From: Bog-756 sp963835465
Lineage (GTDB): Bacteria > Actinomycetota > Acidimicrobiia > Acidimicrobiales > RAAP-2
Length of the DNA stretch: 64,000 nt
Assembly: GCA_963835465.1 (NCBI GenBank)
Contig: CAWIFR010000002.1
Location: forward strand, 248,001-312,000
Direction: 5' to 3'
Part shown: positions 17,971 through 26,352 of the stretch, in pieces
Numbering within the stretch: the first letter of the stretch is position 1
How the letters are laid out: each line of letters opens with the position of its first letter
Notes under the pieces: generated by a model
Databases searched by the model: none
Told to the model about the DNA's origin: nothing
Seen by the model: the letters and a program-made list of their open reading frames with translations, nothing else
Program-made: the position numbers and the translations under genes

Positions 17971-19620
17971 TCAAGGGCCGACGGTGAACAGGAAGCAGCC
18001 TCCGGGGGTGCCGCCCCCGGTGCTCACAACGGCAACCTCGGCGCCGTGCACTTGCCGTTCGCCGGCGTCTCCTCGCAGCTGCACGACCGCCTCATGGATG
18101 AACCCGTATCCGTGGGTTCTGCCCGCCGAGAGCTGTCCGCCGAAGGTGTTGAGGGGCAGTTCGCCCTCGAGGGCGATGCGGTGGGGGTCGGCCAGGAAGT
18201 CACCAGCTTCACCGATCCCACAGAATCCCAGGGCCTCGATCCAGCTCAGACAGTTGAACGTGAAGCCGTCGTAGAGTTCGGCCACGTCGACATCCTTGGG
18301 CTGGAGCGACGATCGGGACCACAAGTGAGCGGCCGGTCCCATCGTCTGGGGCTCATGGCTGAGGGTCCCTTGATCCCAGCTCACCCGGTCAATGATCTGG
18401 GTCCCGACCGCATCGACGAGCACGGGGCTGTGCCGGAGATCGTGGCTCACCTCCCTGGCCGAGACGACCACGGCGATTGACCCGTCGCAGGGCACATCGC
18501 AGTCGTAGAGCCCGAAGGGGGTGGTGATCGTCCGTCCCCCGTAATAGTCCTCCATGGTCAGAGGTTGGCGGTAGATGGCGTCGGGATTGAGGCCGGCATT
18601 CTTGCGGGCGTTGACGGCGATCGTGCCCAGGGCATCACGGGTCGTGCCGTACCGGTGGAAATGGTTGGAGGCATTCATGGCAATCCAGTTGGCGGCACTC
18701 ATCGCCCCGTAGGGGAGTCGCCAGGCCATGAAGTCACCTTCGACGCGGCCGCTACCCCCCGAGGCGGGAGGATTGCGCCGCTGCCGATCGGTCCAGGTCG
18801 ACTCCCAGACCGTCCGGAAGCAGAGCACGTGACGGCAGAGCCCGGCGGCCACGGCGAGCATGGCTGCCACCACGGAGCCACCCTGGCCGGGGGTCTCCAT
18901 GCCGCCGTTGAACCAGGTGGGTCGGAGGCGGAGGCTCTCCTCCAGTGCGGTGATACCCCCCTCGGAATGTCCGCCGGCGGCAGCCCCTCCCGGGTACGTT
19001 GACAGGCCGTCAATATCGGCCATGGTGAGGCCCGCATCAGCCACCGCCCTGCGGCAGGCGTCGATGGTCAGGCTCAGCGGGTCGACGCCCAGCCGCCGGC
19101 CGATCCGGGACATGCCGATGCCGGTGATCGCCACTTTGCTCTCGAACTTCTCGGACGTGGGCATCGGCCGGACATGGTCTCTCGCGATCTCGTCAGCAGG
19201 CAGTGGCCCATGCAGGTCTGCTCCAGGGATCGGCGCGAATACCGGCAGCCAAACGTCCTCCACCTGCTCAAACCGTACGTCGACCCGGAGGCCGACTTTG
19301 ACGTCGGCCGCCTCCACCGCCACCAGGTTGGTGGTGAGCCGCACCCGAGGATCCTCATCGATAGCCACGATGGCGACGATGTAGGGGGGAGGCAGGTCGG
19401 GGTGCCAGGTGTGCTCGTTGACGGTGTAGCCAACCACCACACCGGTCCCCGCCACCTCGGCGGGTAGGAGATCGTCCGAACCGCATGTCCGGCAAACCGG
19501 ACCCGGCGGATGTTGCAGTGCCCCGCAGTCGCCGCAGCGCCGAAATCGCAGGGTGCCGTCGGCTCCCGACGTCCAGAAGAACTCGTTCTCCGGAGTGATC
19601 TGGGGAAGGGGGCGGGTCAT
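17971..19620 (-). CDS. DUF35 (Zn-ribbon/OB-fold)-thiolase fusion, Ltp2-like aldolase/thiolase
   Basis: A 549-residue two-domain protein. Residues 1-145 are a DUF35 domain: a rubredoxin-like zinc ribbon (CGDCG...CRTCG) then an OB fold (VVGYTVNEHTWHPDLPPPY). Residues from about 165 are thiolase-fold (SKVAITGIGMSRIGRR, DPLSLTIDACRRAVADAGL, LYDGFTFNCLSWIEALGFC, NTFGGQLSAGRTHGYGF), closest in pattern to SCP-x/Ltp2-type lipid-transfer aldolases. In steroid side-chain degradation, Ltp2 and a separate DUF35 protein form a retro-aldolase complex; here the two are fused. No thiolase nucleophilic Cys segment is obvious, favouring aldol cleavage. A close paralogue is at 55703-57328. Confidence 0.8.
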   Translation of the reverse strand: MTRPLPQITPENEFFWTSGADGTLRFRRCGDCGALQHPPGPVCRTCGSDDLLPAEVAGTGVVVGYTVNEHTWHPDLPPPYIVAIVAIDEDPRVRLTTNLVAVEAADVKVGLRVDVRFEQVEDVWLPVFAPIPGADLHGPLPADEIARDHVRPMPTSEKFESKVAITGIGMSRIGRRLGVDPLSLTIDACRRAVADAGLTMADIDGLSTYPGGAAAGGHSEGGITALEESLRLRPTWFNGGMETPGQGGSVVAAMLAVAAGLCRHVLCFRTVWESTWTDRQRRNPPASGGSGRVEGDFMAWRLPYGAMSAANWIAMNASNHFHRYGTTRDALGTIAVNARKNAGLNPDAIYRQPLTMEDYYGGRTITTPFGLYDCDVPCDGSIAVVVSAREVSHDLRHSPVLVDAVGTQIIDRVSWDQGTLSHEPQTMGPAAHLWSRSSLQPKDVDVAELYDGFTFNCLSWIEALGFCGIGEAGDFLADPHRIALEGELPLNTFGGQLSAGRTHGYGFIHEAVVQLRGDAGERQVHGAEVAVVSTGGGTPGGCFLFTVGP

Positions 19621-19884
19621 TCTTGGACGCCCCTGCGCCGATCCCTGTCGCGCGATCGATCATCGTTCACCACGTAGTTCTCCTCCCGGTTGGATCTCGA
19701 CCGTATCCTGTGGGTACCGAAGGGGTGACGACGGCGGCCACGATGTGGGGTACCTGCAGGCATGTGACGGAAAAACTCGGTAGCGTTCCGGGTGGCGGCA
19801 CTGCGGCGGATCCACAAGTGCCAAAGCCTAGGGATGGGCGAACTCGGTGGCCCGGTGGCCGTACCGAGACCAAGGAGCGGCGTG

Positions 19885-20556
19885 ATGTCCGAACAACCGG
19901 CGGGACCTCCGAGAGGTCGCTTCACCATCGTCTACCTGATCCACGAGGCCTTCCGGCGGGATCTCAGCCGACTGGGCGTCGCCCTCAGATCACCGACGTT
20001 GGAGACGGCCAAGGCACGTCAACTGGCGGCACACTGGGAGTTTGTGAACGATCAGCTGCACCATCATCACCAGGTCGAAGACGATTCGCTGTGGCCGGTG
20101 GTGCGTCCGAAGCTCAAAGGCCATGACGATGAGCTCGAGGTGCTCGACGACATGGAGTCCCAGCACCTGGCCCTGGCTCCCCGGGACACCGCCGTGTCCG
20201 AGGGGTTTGCCGTCCTGTCGGCCAAGCCCGGTGGTGAGGCTGGCGCAACCCTTGCCGACCAGATCGATGAGTTCGCTGCCCAGTTGGCCACGCATCTCGA
20301 TGATGAGGAGGCCCGTTGCTTTCCGGTCATCGACCGGGCCATGACGGAGGAGGAATTCGAGTCGTTCGGCAAGGCCACGGCCAAGGCCGTTGGAATCCGC
20401 GGATCCGCACGGTTCTTTCCGTGGATCTTCGACGGGGCCGACCCGGTCGAGCGGCGGGCGGTACTCAGCATGCCGCCTCCACCCGTCCGGTGGCTCTGCA
20501 CCGTCGTGTGGGAGCCGCGGTACCGGCGGGAGTCGGCCAACCTCTGGGCCAGCTGA
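19885..20556 (+). CDS. Hemerythrin HHE-domain protein
   Basis: A 223-residue protein with an N-terminal hemerythrin-like four-helix bundle that probably binds a di-iron centre. Candidate ligands in order are His in YLIHEAFRRDL, HHHHQVEDDSLWP (HxxxE), MESQHLAL and ATHLDDEEARCFPV. The C-terminal 70 residues (FFPWIFDGADP, RRAVLSMPPPPVRWL, WEPRYRRE) are typical of the larger actinobacterial hemerythrin-domain family. ATG 19885 has AAGGAGCGG upstream. Such proteins sense or store O2, NO or iron; a place in this stress island fits. No clear SigF-type promoter: a GGTT...GGGTAC pair upstream has a 20-bp spacer. Confidence 0.8.
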   Translation: MSEQPAGPPRGRFTIVYLIHEAFRRDLSRLGVALRSPTLETAKARQLAAHWEFVNDQLHHHHQVEDDSLWPVVRPKLKGHDDELEVLDDMESQHLALAPRDTAVSEGFAVLSAKPGGEAGATLADQIDEFAAQLATHLDDEEARCFPVIDRAMTEEEFESFGKATAKAVGIRGSARFFPWIFDGADPVERRAVLSMPPPPVRWLCTVVWEPRYRRESANLWAS

Positions 20557-20697
20557 CCTCCCAGCTATAGCAATTCGAGGCCGGCTACTCCATCGGCCGA
20601 TTGAGGTTCCAGTGGCCGGTCCCACTGTGCCGTACTCGTCGTGGCCCGAGAGAGATCAGCTCCACGAGGCCACTAGGCCAGCGGACGCAGAAGATGG

Positions 20698-20722
20698 GGT
20701 TCGTCGGGTGCTTTGCGGGTAG
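20698..20722 (+). promoter_or_regulatory. SigF/SigB-type promoter, GGTT-N15-GGGTAG
   Basis: GGTT at 20698-20701 and GGGTAG at 20717-20722 with a 15-bp spacer, 53 bp upstream of the CsbD start. csbD is a classic SigB-regulon gene in Bacillus, which makes this a good internal reference for the other sites in the region. Confidence 0.65.
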
Positions 20723-20775
20723 GGCCCTGAGTGAAGCGATCGCACCAAGCGGTCATGAGTGGAAGGAGTGCCCTC

Positions 20776-20931
20776 ATGGGAGCACTTGACGATGCAAAGG
20801 GCAAGGCCAAAGAGGCAGTCGGAGACGTTACCGGGGACCGTTCACTGAAGAACGAGGGCAAGGTCGACCAGGGCAAGGGGAAGGTAAAGGACGCGGTTGA
20901 CAAGGTGGCCGACAAGGTCACTGGAAAGTAG
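20776..20931 (+). CDS. csbD: CsbD-family stress protein
   Basis: A 51-residue, highly charged CsbD-like protein (MGALDDAKGKAKEAVGDVTG, then VDQGKGKVKDAVDKVADKVTG) with the characteristic KGKxKEAxG repeats. ATG 20776 is chosen because GGAAGGAG precedes it and the protein then matches the family from its first residue. CsbD proteins accumulate under general stress and are probably disordered; molecular function is unknown. It is monocistronic, between a SigF-type promoter and a strong hairpin. Confidence 0.87.
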   Translation: MGALDDAKGKAKEAVGDVTGDRSLKNEGKVDQGKGKVKDAVDKVADKVTGK

Positions 20932-20940
20932 CAACTGAGC

Positions 20941-20992
20941 AGGCGCAAGAAGGAGCTCCGAAGCGCTACCGCTTCGGAGCTTCTTCGCGCCT
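20941..20992 (+). terminator. Strong hairpin after csbD
   Basis: AGCTCCGAAGCG at 20954-20965 pairs perfectly with CGCTTCGGAGCT at 20970-20981 around a 4-nt loop. The stem extends outward, with a small bulge, to AGGCGC at 20941-20946 and GCGCCT at 20987-20992. It begins 10 bp after the csbD stop. The downstream arm is followed by no T-run. Confidence 0.75.
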
Positions 20993-21039
20993 CGACTGGG
21001 CCCGAGCCAGGTCTTGCTCAACCGATTGCGCCGTGGGCT

Positions 21040-21261
21040 TCAGTCGATAGCACCCTCGCCTTTCGTCTCCACCCCAATCTTCATCATCTCCTCTTCGTGC
21101 TCGGCGACATCGGATCTGGCCGCATCGGTGCTCTTTGCGTACTGATCGTCCGCAGACGCGGCTTCCTGATCGGTCGCCGGCCGGTCGGCCGAGTGCTCCT
21201 TGGCCGCCTCGGCTTCGTCCGCTCGGGTGGTCGCTTCATCGGGTTCGGTGTGCCGGTCCAT
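21040..21261 (-). CDS. Small acidic hypothetical protein, probably SigF-dependent
   Basis: A 73-residue, very hydrophilic protein rich in Asp, Glu, Ala and Lys (EPDEATTRADEAEAAKEHSA), predicted to be disordered or a single charged helix. No named family recognised. ATG 21261 is chosen because GAGGAG lies 10 bp upstream and a SigF-type promoter 40 bp upstream; the open frame beyond it would run through that promoter. Its composition resembles small stress proteins such as the neighbouring CsbD. Confidence 0.6.
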   Translation of the reverse strand: MDRHTEPDEATTRADEAEAAKEHSADRPATDQEAASADDQYAKSTDAARSDVAEHEEEMMKIGVETKGEGAID

Positions 21262-21301
21262 AGGGGCGGTTCTCCTCGGTCGCTTGCAGGTCCTCCGATA
21301 C

Positions 21302-21327
21302 CTACCCAGAGGTCTCTGTGGCCAAAC
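21302..21327 (-). promoter_or_regulatory. SigF/SigB-type promoter, GTTT-N16-GGGTAG
   Basis: On the minus strand, GTTT (complement of 21324-21327) and GGGTAG (complement of 21302-21307) are 16 bp apart, and the -10 element ends 40 bp upstream of ATG 21261. Confidence 0.65.
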
Positions 21328-21422
21328 CGGCCTTGCCGCCAAGGAGCCACCGCCAACGCTGCTCCGTCGGCCGATCCTCCCCCTGAGCGATCGCCGATGC
21401 CAATCGCCACCTGCCAAAGCGG

Positions 21423-22520
21423 TCACGAGGAAAGCGGCGAGGCCTCCGAGCGGGCCTGCCTGGGCGGGTAACGGTCGGTTGGATCGTCATCGTGGTCCGC
21501 CGCCTTCCCGTCCTCTGGATCCGGCCTCGGAGCGCCGGGCGCAGCATCGACCGCCACCTCCTGCTCGGCCGACTCACCGAATCCAACTCTGATGCGCTCG
21601 TCCGGCCTGGACCGATTTTGATGGGCGATAGCCCGCAGCATGCGGTCGTCAGCCTCGGTGGGATCATCCTGCTGCAGCCCGCGTGGCCAGATTCTTCGAT
21701 AGACGACCGGATTGAGCTCGGCCCCGTACAAGGTGATCTTGGCCAGCAGGAACAGAAACGCCACGAGGCCGATGACGATGCCGAACTGTCCGTAGGTCGC
21801 CGAGCTATTGCGAACCTGGTGTTGAACCAGCCCCGAGCCGAGGGTGATGAGGAACGTGAACCCGAGCGCGGCGAGTGTGGCTCCAGGGACAAGAGCCCTG
21901 AGTGGGACAACCGACAAGGTCAGCGCTCGAAAGGCGGCGGTGTAGAGAACCGCATTGAGCACGACCATGGCCACCAGGAGCAGGACGCGGGGCAGCAGTG
22001 TGTGCTGGCCGCCGGTCACCAGCGTGGCTAGTACCGAATTCCCCACGAACGCCGTTCCTATGATGGTCAATCCCGTCAGGCTGCGGACGAGTCGAGCAAG
22101 GAAGCCGGGGACATCGACCTGGGGAATGTTCCACACCCGCACCATGGCCCGTTGGGCCGTCTGGGTCACTCCCTGGGCGCCGTAGAGCAGACCAGCGAGC
22201 CCTATGACCAACCCGAGCACGCTGCCGTGGAGTGTGGAGTTGGCATGGGCTGGATTGAACTGCGCGCCCACCACTGGAAAGTGGTGCAGTGTCGCCACCA
22301 GGTGATGACCCAACGATGCGGCCCCGATGAATCCGAGGAGGGTGATGACGAACAGCAGCAGTGGATAGATGGCGACGAATCCGTACCATCCCAGTCCCAC
22401 GACGAACTGGTTCAGGGAGTCGTCACCGAATTTCTTGATGACGGCGTACAGCACCGCTGGCAGTCGGTGGGTTCGCTGCCAGCGGTCGGCCCCACCCAGC
22501 ATTCGGTCCACCGCCTTCAC
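21423..22520 (-). CDS. YihY/BrkB-family inner membrane protein
   Basis: An integral membrane protein of the YihY (formerly RNase BN/BrkB) family. About six hydrophobic segments are visible, including GWYGFVAIYPLLLFVITLLG, GLVIGLAGLLYGAQGVTQ and GIVIGLVAFLFLLAKITLYG, and the family motif LYGAELNPVV near the last helix. The soluble C-terminal 90 residues are acidic and repetitive. GTG 22520 (GGGAG 9 bp upstream) is a reasonable start. The frame is open to 22712 but looks non-coding there, and an alternative ATG at 22594 would need an indel. Function is unknown. It probably shares a transcript with the small membrane gene upstream. Confidence 0.78.
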   Translation of the reverse strand: MKAVDRMLGGADRWQRTHRLPAVLYAVIKKFGDDSLNQFVVGLGWYGFVAIYPLLLFVITLLGFIGAASLGHHLVATLHHFPVVGAQFNPAHANSTLHGSVLGLVIGLAGLLYGAQGVTQTAQRAMVRVWNIPQVDVPGFLARLVRSLTGLTIIGTAFVGNSVLATLVTGGQHTLLPRVLLLVAMVVLNAVLYTAAFRALTLSVVPLRALVPGATLAALGFTFLITLGSGLVQHQVRNSSATYGQFGIVIGLVAFLFLLAKITLYGAELNPVVYRRIWPRGLQQDDPTEADDRMLRAIAHQNRSRPDERIRVGFGESAEQEVAVDAAPGAPRPDPEDGKAADHDDDPTDRYPPRQARSEASPLSS

Positions 22521-22597
22521 GGCCGACTCCCGGGCGGGTCGGGGGAGACCGATCCTCGGATCAGGGGATCCATGGCGTCCTGCGTCCAGCCCATGAG

Positions 22598-22810
22598 CTA
22601 GGGCGACCGGGGGGACAAGCGCCGGATGCCTCTGGGGAGGGGGCTGCTTCGGGTCATCCGCTCCGACCGGTTGCTGGTGCAGCGTCCGGTGAACAACAGA
22701 ACTGCCGCGCACCCGATGGCCACTCCGGCGAGCCAGCCCTTCTCAAACGTCCATCCAGGTGACCCCAGTTGTTCGTCGGTAGTCATCTGCAGTGGGTCAG
22801 CCGTAGCCAT
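22598..22810 (-). CDS. Small single-pass membrane protein upstream of yihY
   Basis: A 70-residue protein: short polar N-terminus (MATADPLQMTTDEQLGSPG), one transmembrane segment (WLAGVAIGCAAVLLFTG, residues 26-42) and a basic tail. No family recognised. ATG 22810 lies only 9 bp from the end of a SigF-type -10 element, which would give a leaderless message; ATG 22786 is the alternative. It ends 78 bp before the yihY start, so co-transcription is likely. Confidence 0.5.
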   Translation of the reverse strand: MATADPLQMTTDEQLGSPGWTFEKGWLAGVAIGCAAVLLFTGRCTSNRSERMTRSSPLPRGIRRLSPRSP

Positions 22811-22819
22811 ACCCCGGCC

Positions 22820-22845
22820 ATTCCCTGTCGAGCCCCCTGTCAACC
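22820..22845 (-). promoter_or_regulatory. SigF/SigB-type promoter, GGTT-N16-GGGAAT
   Basis: Minus-strand GGTT (complement of 22842-22845) and GGGAAT (complement of 22820-22825), spacer 16 bp. It drives the small membrane gene at 22810 and probably yihY. Only 9 bp separate the -10 element from ATG 22810. Confidence 0.55.
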
Positions 22846-23303
22846 CCACCCCTCGCCACGGGAATGATTGGCACGAGGACCCTGTGGGAAGAGCTGCGGA
22901 TGTGAATCGGGGATCGGAGGCGGTAGCCGGCGCAGGCGAGTGTCTAGCCGCGATGGCTGGCCGAGACACCCCGGTGCGCTGTGCACAGCCAGCCAGACGC
23001 TTGGGACGATCGATCGGCCCGCGGGTGGTCCACGTTCGATGCCCGGGTTGACCATGCCGACCTGGCGTCCGCGTGGCGAACCCTCACCCCTCGGTGGGGG
23101 TCCAGCGGTCCGGCAGCCTCCTGCCTCCAAACCGCACCGGTCCGGGCGGTGGGCCCTGCAGCGAGCTCACGATTCAACCGCACCCGTGGGCAAGTGGAGC
23201 GCCTGAAATTGGATCCCGCCCCGCCCACTGTCCAGGATTCCGGCTCTCTGGATGGCGGACCGCGTCGAAGCCGTGCTCGTCGGCCACAGATCGAGAACGC
23301 TTC

Positions 23304-23811
23304 ATGGCAGGCCCAGAACGATCCGGGTAGGTCTGAAACCGAGGAGGAGCGAGAAGATCGCAATCTGATCGAGCTCCTACAGGAGCTAAGGGTGGCCAGC
23401 ATCGGGGTACAAGTACTGTTCGGCTTCCTCCTCTCCCTACCCTTCAGCACGAGATTCGGGAGGTTGGACCAGCCTCAACAGCATCTCTATATCGTCGTGG
23501 TCCTCCTGACGGCGGCGTCCACGGCCCAACTCTCCGCACCTGTTGCCTACCACCGACTCGTCTTCCGCCGACACCGAAAAGCCCAGCTCTTGCGGGCATC
23601 CAACCTTCTGGCGCTCACCGGATTGGCGACGGTCGGACTGGCCATCTGCGGCACCGTCTTGCTGATCGCGGGAACGGTTCTCCGTGGAATTGCCGTACCG
23701 GCCGTGGTGGCTGTGACAATGGCCATGTATTTGGGCCTGTGGGTGGTCCTGCCTCTTGCAGGTCGGCGCTCCGCCGTGCGCAGTACGCCGCCACCTCCAT
23801 CGAGCCGGTAA
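23304..23811 (+). CDS. DUF6328-type membrane protein
   Basis: A protein of about 165 residues with the family's N-terminal signature (ETEEEREDRNLIELLQELRV) followed by four hydrophobic helices (VQVLFGFLLSLPF, HLYIVVVLLTAASTAQL, LLALTGLATVGLAICGTVLL, VPAVVAVTMAMYLGLWVVLP). I assign it to DUF6328, a small actinobacterial membrane family of unknown function. The start is unclear. The coding frame is open far upstream without a good start, and ATG 23304 (MAGPERSG) is in another frame, joining only if an indel lies near 23328. Coordinates assume that repair. Confidence 0.6.
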
Positions 23812-23829
23812 GAGGGCGCCGACCGAAAC

Positions 23830-24249
23830 GTGAACCGGACAGGGCGACGGACATCCCCGGCGCCTCCATCCGGGAAGCCCTCCTATGGACAACTTCCAGT
23901 TCGTTTCGACCCGGACGAGCAGGCAGCGAGACGACGGGCGCACGAGCAGTTTCGCTGGTTCTCGGGAGGACGGAAGGTCAATGCCGAGTTGCCGGGCACG
24001 GCGGCCTTCGCAGCAGCGTCGCAAAGAGTAACGGAGGACGACGTCGCCGGATCGATCCCGTGCGGGCCCGACCTGGGGACCCATCTCGAGGCAATTCACC
24101 AGTTTGCCGACGCTGGCTTCTCTCATTTGGCGCTGGTCCAAGTCGGTGGCGACCACCAACCGGACTTCATCAAGTGGGCCGGTGAGGAACTGCTTCCGAG
24201 GGCGCGCGCAGCTCTGGCCTCTATGAGCCGTTCCGACCCTCCCAGGTAA
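23830..24249 (+). pseudogene. C-terminal remnant of an F420-type luciferase-like oxidoreductase
   Basis: The 139 residues match only the C-terminal third of the F420-dependent glucose-6-phosphate-dehydrogenase-like (TIGR03557-type) luciferase-like family: YGQLPVRFDPDEQAARRRAHEQFRWFSGG, KVNAELPGTAAF, SIPCGPDLGTHLEAI and ALVQVGGDHQPDF. Members have roughly 320 residues; the N-terminal barrel and F420-binding half are absent and replaced by the DUF6328 gene ending at 23811. No other frame upstream supplies the missing part, so this is a 5' deletion rather than a sequencing frameshift. Its end overlaps the convergent phosphatase gene by 29 bp. Confidence 0.72.
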
Positions 24250-25399
24250 GCCAGACAATGGTGGCGTCGTCGCGTAGACGTCTGTCCTGAAACGCGATCA
24301 CTCCATTGATCGCGGTGCGAAGAATTACGTCAGAAGGGTGGCGGGCGGCCGACGCCTGTTCGATCACATCCACGAAGCGGTCGATCCCGAATGATTCACC
24401 CGAAGGCGATCGGCCCTCGATGACCCCGTCTGTGTAGAAGACGACAGAGTCCCCGGGTTCCAGCCACTCGTCCGCCTCCTCCTTCAATCGGCTGCCGAGT
24501 CCCCACGGCAGGGAAGGCTCGCAGCTGAGTGTTGCTATCACCCGGTCACCGCGAACCTGGAGGGGGCGAGGATGGCCGGCATTGATCCAGTTCAGCCGTC
24601 CCGACTGCACGTCGAGCTTGGCCAGCTGACCGGTGACGAATCGCTCACCTCCGAAGCTGTCGGCCAGCACCTGGTCAAGTCGGGCGTGGGTGACGGCCAA
24701 AGGCTGGCCCTCTCGCCGGTCATGCCGATAGCTCTCGACTGCCAGTGACGAAACGATGCTCGAGGACAGCCCGTGACCCATGGCGTCCATGATGGCGACA
24801 TCGACCGAAAAGCCGTTGACCGCGTGGTCGAAGGAGTCCCCGCCCACGTCGTAGGCCGGCTCGAGGACGCCGTTAGACGAAACCTCGGGCGTCGTCAGGC
24901 GAAGCGGGGGAAGGAGGTCCCACTGGATGCTCGCAGGAAGGCTCATGGCCCTTCGGCGACGCACCAGGTTGAACAGATCGGTATACCTGGCGGCGATAGC
25001 GATGGCCGCCCCGACAAACATCCCCAGCTCTTCACTTCGACGCCGTGCCTCGCCGTCGAAAGGGTTGGCCACAGTGAAGGCGAGTACGCCGGTGCAGTCG
25101 GACCCCTCGATTATGGGCACCGACACCCGGGTCGTGTCCTTCCGAACCGTTTCGACCAATCGGCGTTCGATGAACGCCTGGCCTTCTGACGTTCCCTCAG
25201 TCGCCACACCGATGGGAGAGTCCACATGGACTCCGCGGTCGGGCACGGGGAAGAGGGTCGACTGCTCGAAATCGATCAAGTAGGTGGTCATGTCGTACGC
25301 GCCTACCCGTCCGGCCACTCTCGACAGGCTCTCGAGGACGTCCGAGGGAGCCAGCTCGTGCAGAGATCGGAGCGCAGCGCCGAAGTCGAGTTTGTCCAC
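24221..25399 (-). CDS. GAF-PP2C (SpoIIE/RsbU-type) serine phosphatase
   Basis: A 392-residue soluble phosphatase of the RsbU/SpoIIE type, expected to dephosphorylate STAS anti-anti-sigma factors. Residues 1-145 resemble a GAF-like sensor domain. The PP2C domain shows the metal ligands and conserved blocks YDVGGDSFDH, IMDAMGHGLSSS, WINAGHPRPLQV, VVFYTDGVIEGR and LRDDATIVWL. It starts at GTG 25399. It lies within the SigF island and is one of two such phosphatases, the other being membrane-anchored (29776-31518), so the pathway probably has an intracellular and an extracellular input. Confidence 0.86.
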   Translation of the reverse strand: MDKLDFGAALRSLHELAPSDVLESLSRVAGRVGAYDMTTYLIDFEQSTLFPVPDRGVHVDSPIGVATEGTSEGQAFIERRLVETVRKDTTRVSVPIIEGSDCTGVLAFTVANPFDGEARRRSEELGMFVGAAIAIAARYTDLFNLVRRRRAMSLPASIQWDLLPPLRLTTPEVSSNGVLEPAYDVGGDSFDHAVNGFSVDVAIMDAMGHGLSSSIVSSLAVESYRHDRREGQPLAVTHARLDQVLADSFGGERFVTGQLAKLDVQSGRLNWINAGHPRPLQVRGDRVIATLSCEPSLPWGLGSRLKEEADEWLEPGDSVVFYTDGVIEGRSPSGESFGIDRFVDVIEQASAARHPSDVILRTAINGVIAFQDRRLRDDATIVWLTWEGRNGS

Positions 25400-25594
25400 G
25401 GTCAGCTCACCAGCTCCCGTGGCTTCGGTGCCCGGCCCTGGAGCGGGCGCATGAGGCCGGTCGTGACTCGAATCCCGAGCAGGGTGGACAGGGGAACAGG
25501 GGCGGTTCGGTCATCGATCGGAAGGGGGGAATTGATCTCACGGGGCGAGGCTAGCTGTGTGGGCGCTCCTGGATGCCCTGCGGTCGCGGAACCG

Positions 25595-25620
25595 GTTTGC
25601 CAAACGCCGTCTCCGGGTAG
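25595..25620 (+). promoter_or_regulatory. SigF/SigB-type promoter, GTTT-N16-GGGTAG
   Basis: GTTT at 25595-25598 and GGGTAG at 25615-25620, spacer 16 bp; the -10 element ends 29 bp upstream of the PfpI-like start codon. Same sequence and spacing as the sites at 17570 and 21302. Confidence 0.65.
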
Positions 25621-25649
25621 GGGGCGATTCCGCGACGATCGAATGGGAG

Positions 25650-26231
25650 ATGACAATGGCTGACGGGTTGCAGGGAGTCCGGGTCGCCTTCGTAGTGGCC
25701 AATGAGGGCGTCGAGGAGGTGGAGCTCACCAAGCCGTGGGCAGCGGTGCGCTCCGCGGGCGGCACGCCGGTGCTCGTTGCTCCGAAGCCCGGCGTAGTCC
25801 AGACGATGAATCACCTCGACCAGTCAGCTACCTATCAAGTGGATCTCACCACGAGCGAGGCCCGAGCCGGAGATTTTGATGCGCTCGTGCTCCCCGGCGG
25901 GGTGGCCAATCCCGACCAGCTCCGACTGGATGATGCGGCCGTTGGCTTCGTAGGAGATGCCTTCCGCGCCGGGAAGCCCACTGCCGCCATCTGTCACGGC
26001 CCATGGACCCTGGTGGAGGCCGACCTGGTCCGGGATCGCTCGCTCACGTCTTGGCCCAGTCTGCGGACCGACATCGAGAACGCCGGAGGGATATGGGTTG
26101 ATGCTGAGGTCCACGTGTGCACCAATGGCCCCAACACCTTGGTCACCAGCCGAAATCCCGGCGACCTGGAGGCCTTCGACGCCACCCTCGTCGACCTCTT
26201 TGGTCAGGCTAAAGCGGTTGAAGCCCGGTGA
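25650..26231 (+). CDS. DJ-1/PfpI-family protein
   Basis: A 193-residue class I glutamine-amidotransferase-like protein (PfpI/YhbO type). The nucleophile elbow is AAICHGPW with Cys flanked by Ile and His. FDALVLPGGVANPDQLR and the N-terminal VRVAFVVANEGVEEVELTKP are typical. Relatives act as deglycases, chaperones or glyoxalase-like enzymes protecting against carbonyl stress. ATG 25650 follows GGGAGA by a few bases; ATG 25656 is possible. It is monocistronic under a SigF-type promoter, in line with YhbO-like genes being stress-induced elsewhere. Confidence 0.87.
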   Translation: MTMADGLQGVRVAFVVANEGVEEVELTKPWAAVRSAGGTPVLVAPKPGVVQTMNHLDQSATYQVDLTTSEARAGDFDALVLPGGVANPDQLRLDDAAVGFVGDAFRAGKPTAAICHGPWTLVEADLVRDRSLTSWPSLRTDIENAGGIWVDAEVHVCTNGPNTLVTSRNPGDLEAFDATLVDLFGQAKAVEAR

Positions 26232-26352
26232 TACCTCGGCGCACCCGTCCACCTGTCGAACAGGACAGTAGGGTGGCCAGGCGAACGGGTGGAAGGCAGC
26301 CGAGTCGGCGGCCTTCGCCGACTTCAGGGCAGGCAGGCTAGGGAGGCGAGCG

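Noticed and set aside
19688..19717. GGTT...GGGTAC upstream of the hemerythrin gene as another SigF promoter
   Set aside because: The spacer is 20 bp, outside the 15-17 bp range seen for the convincing sites.
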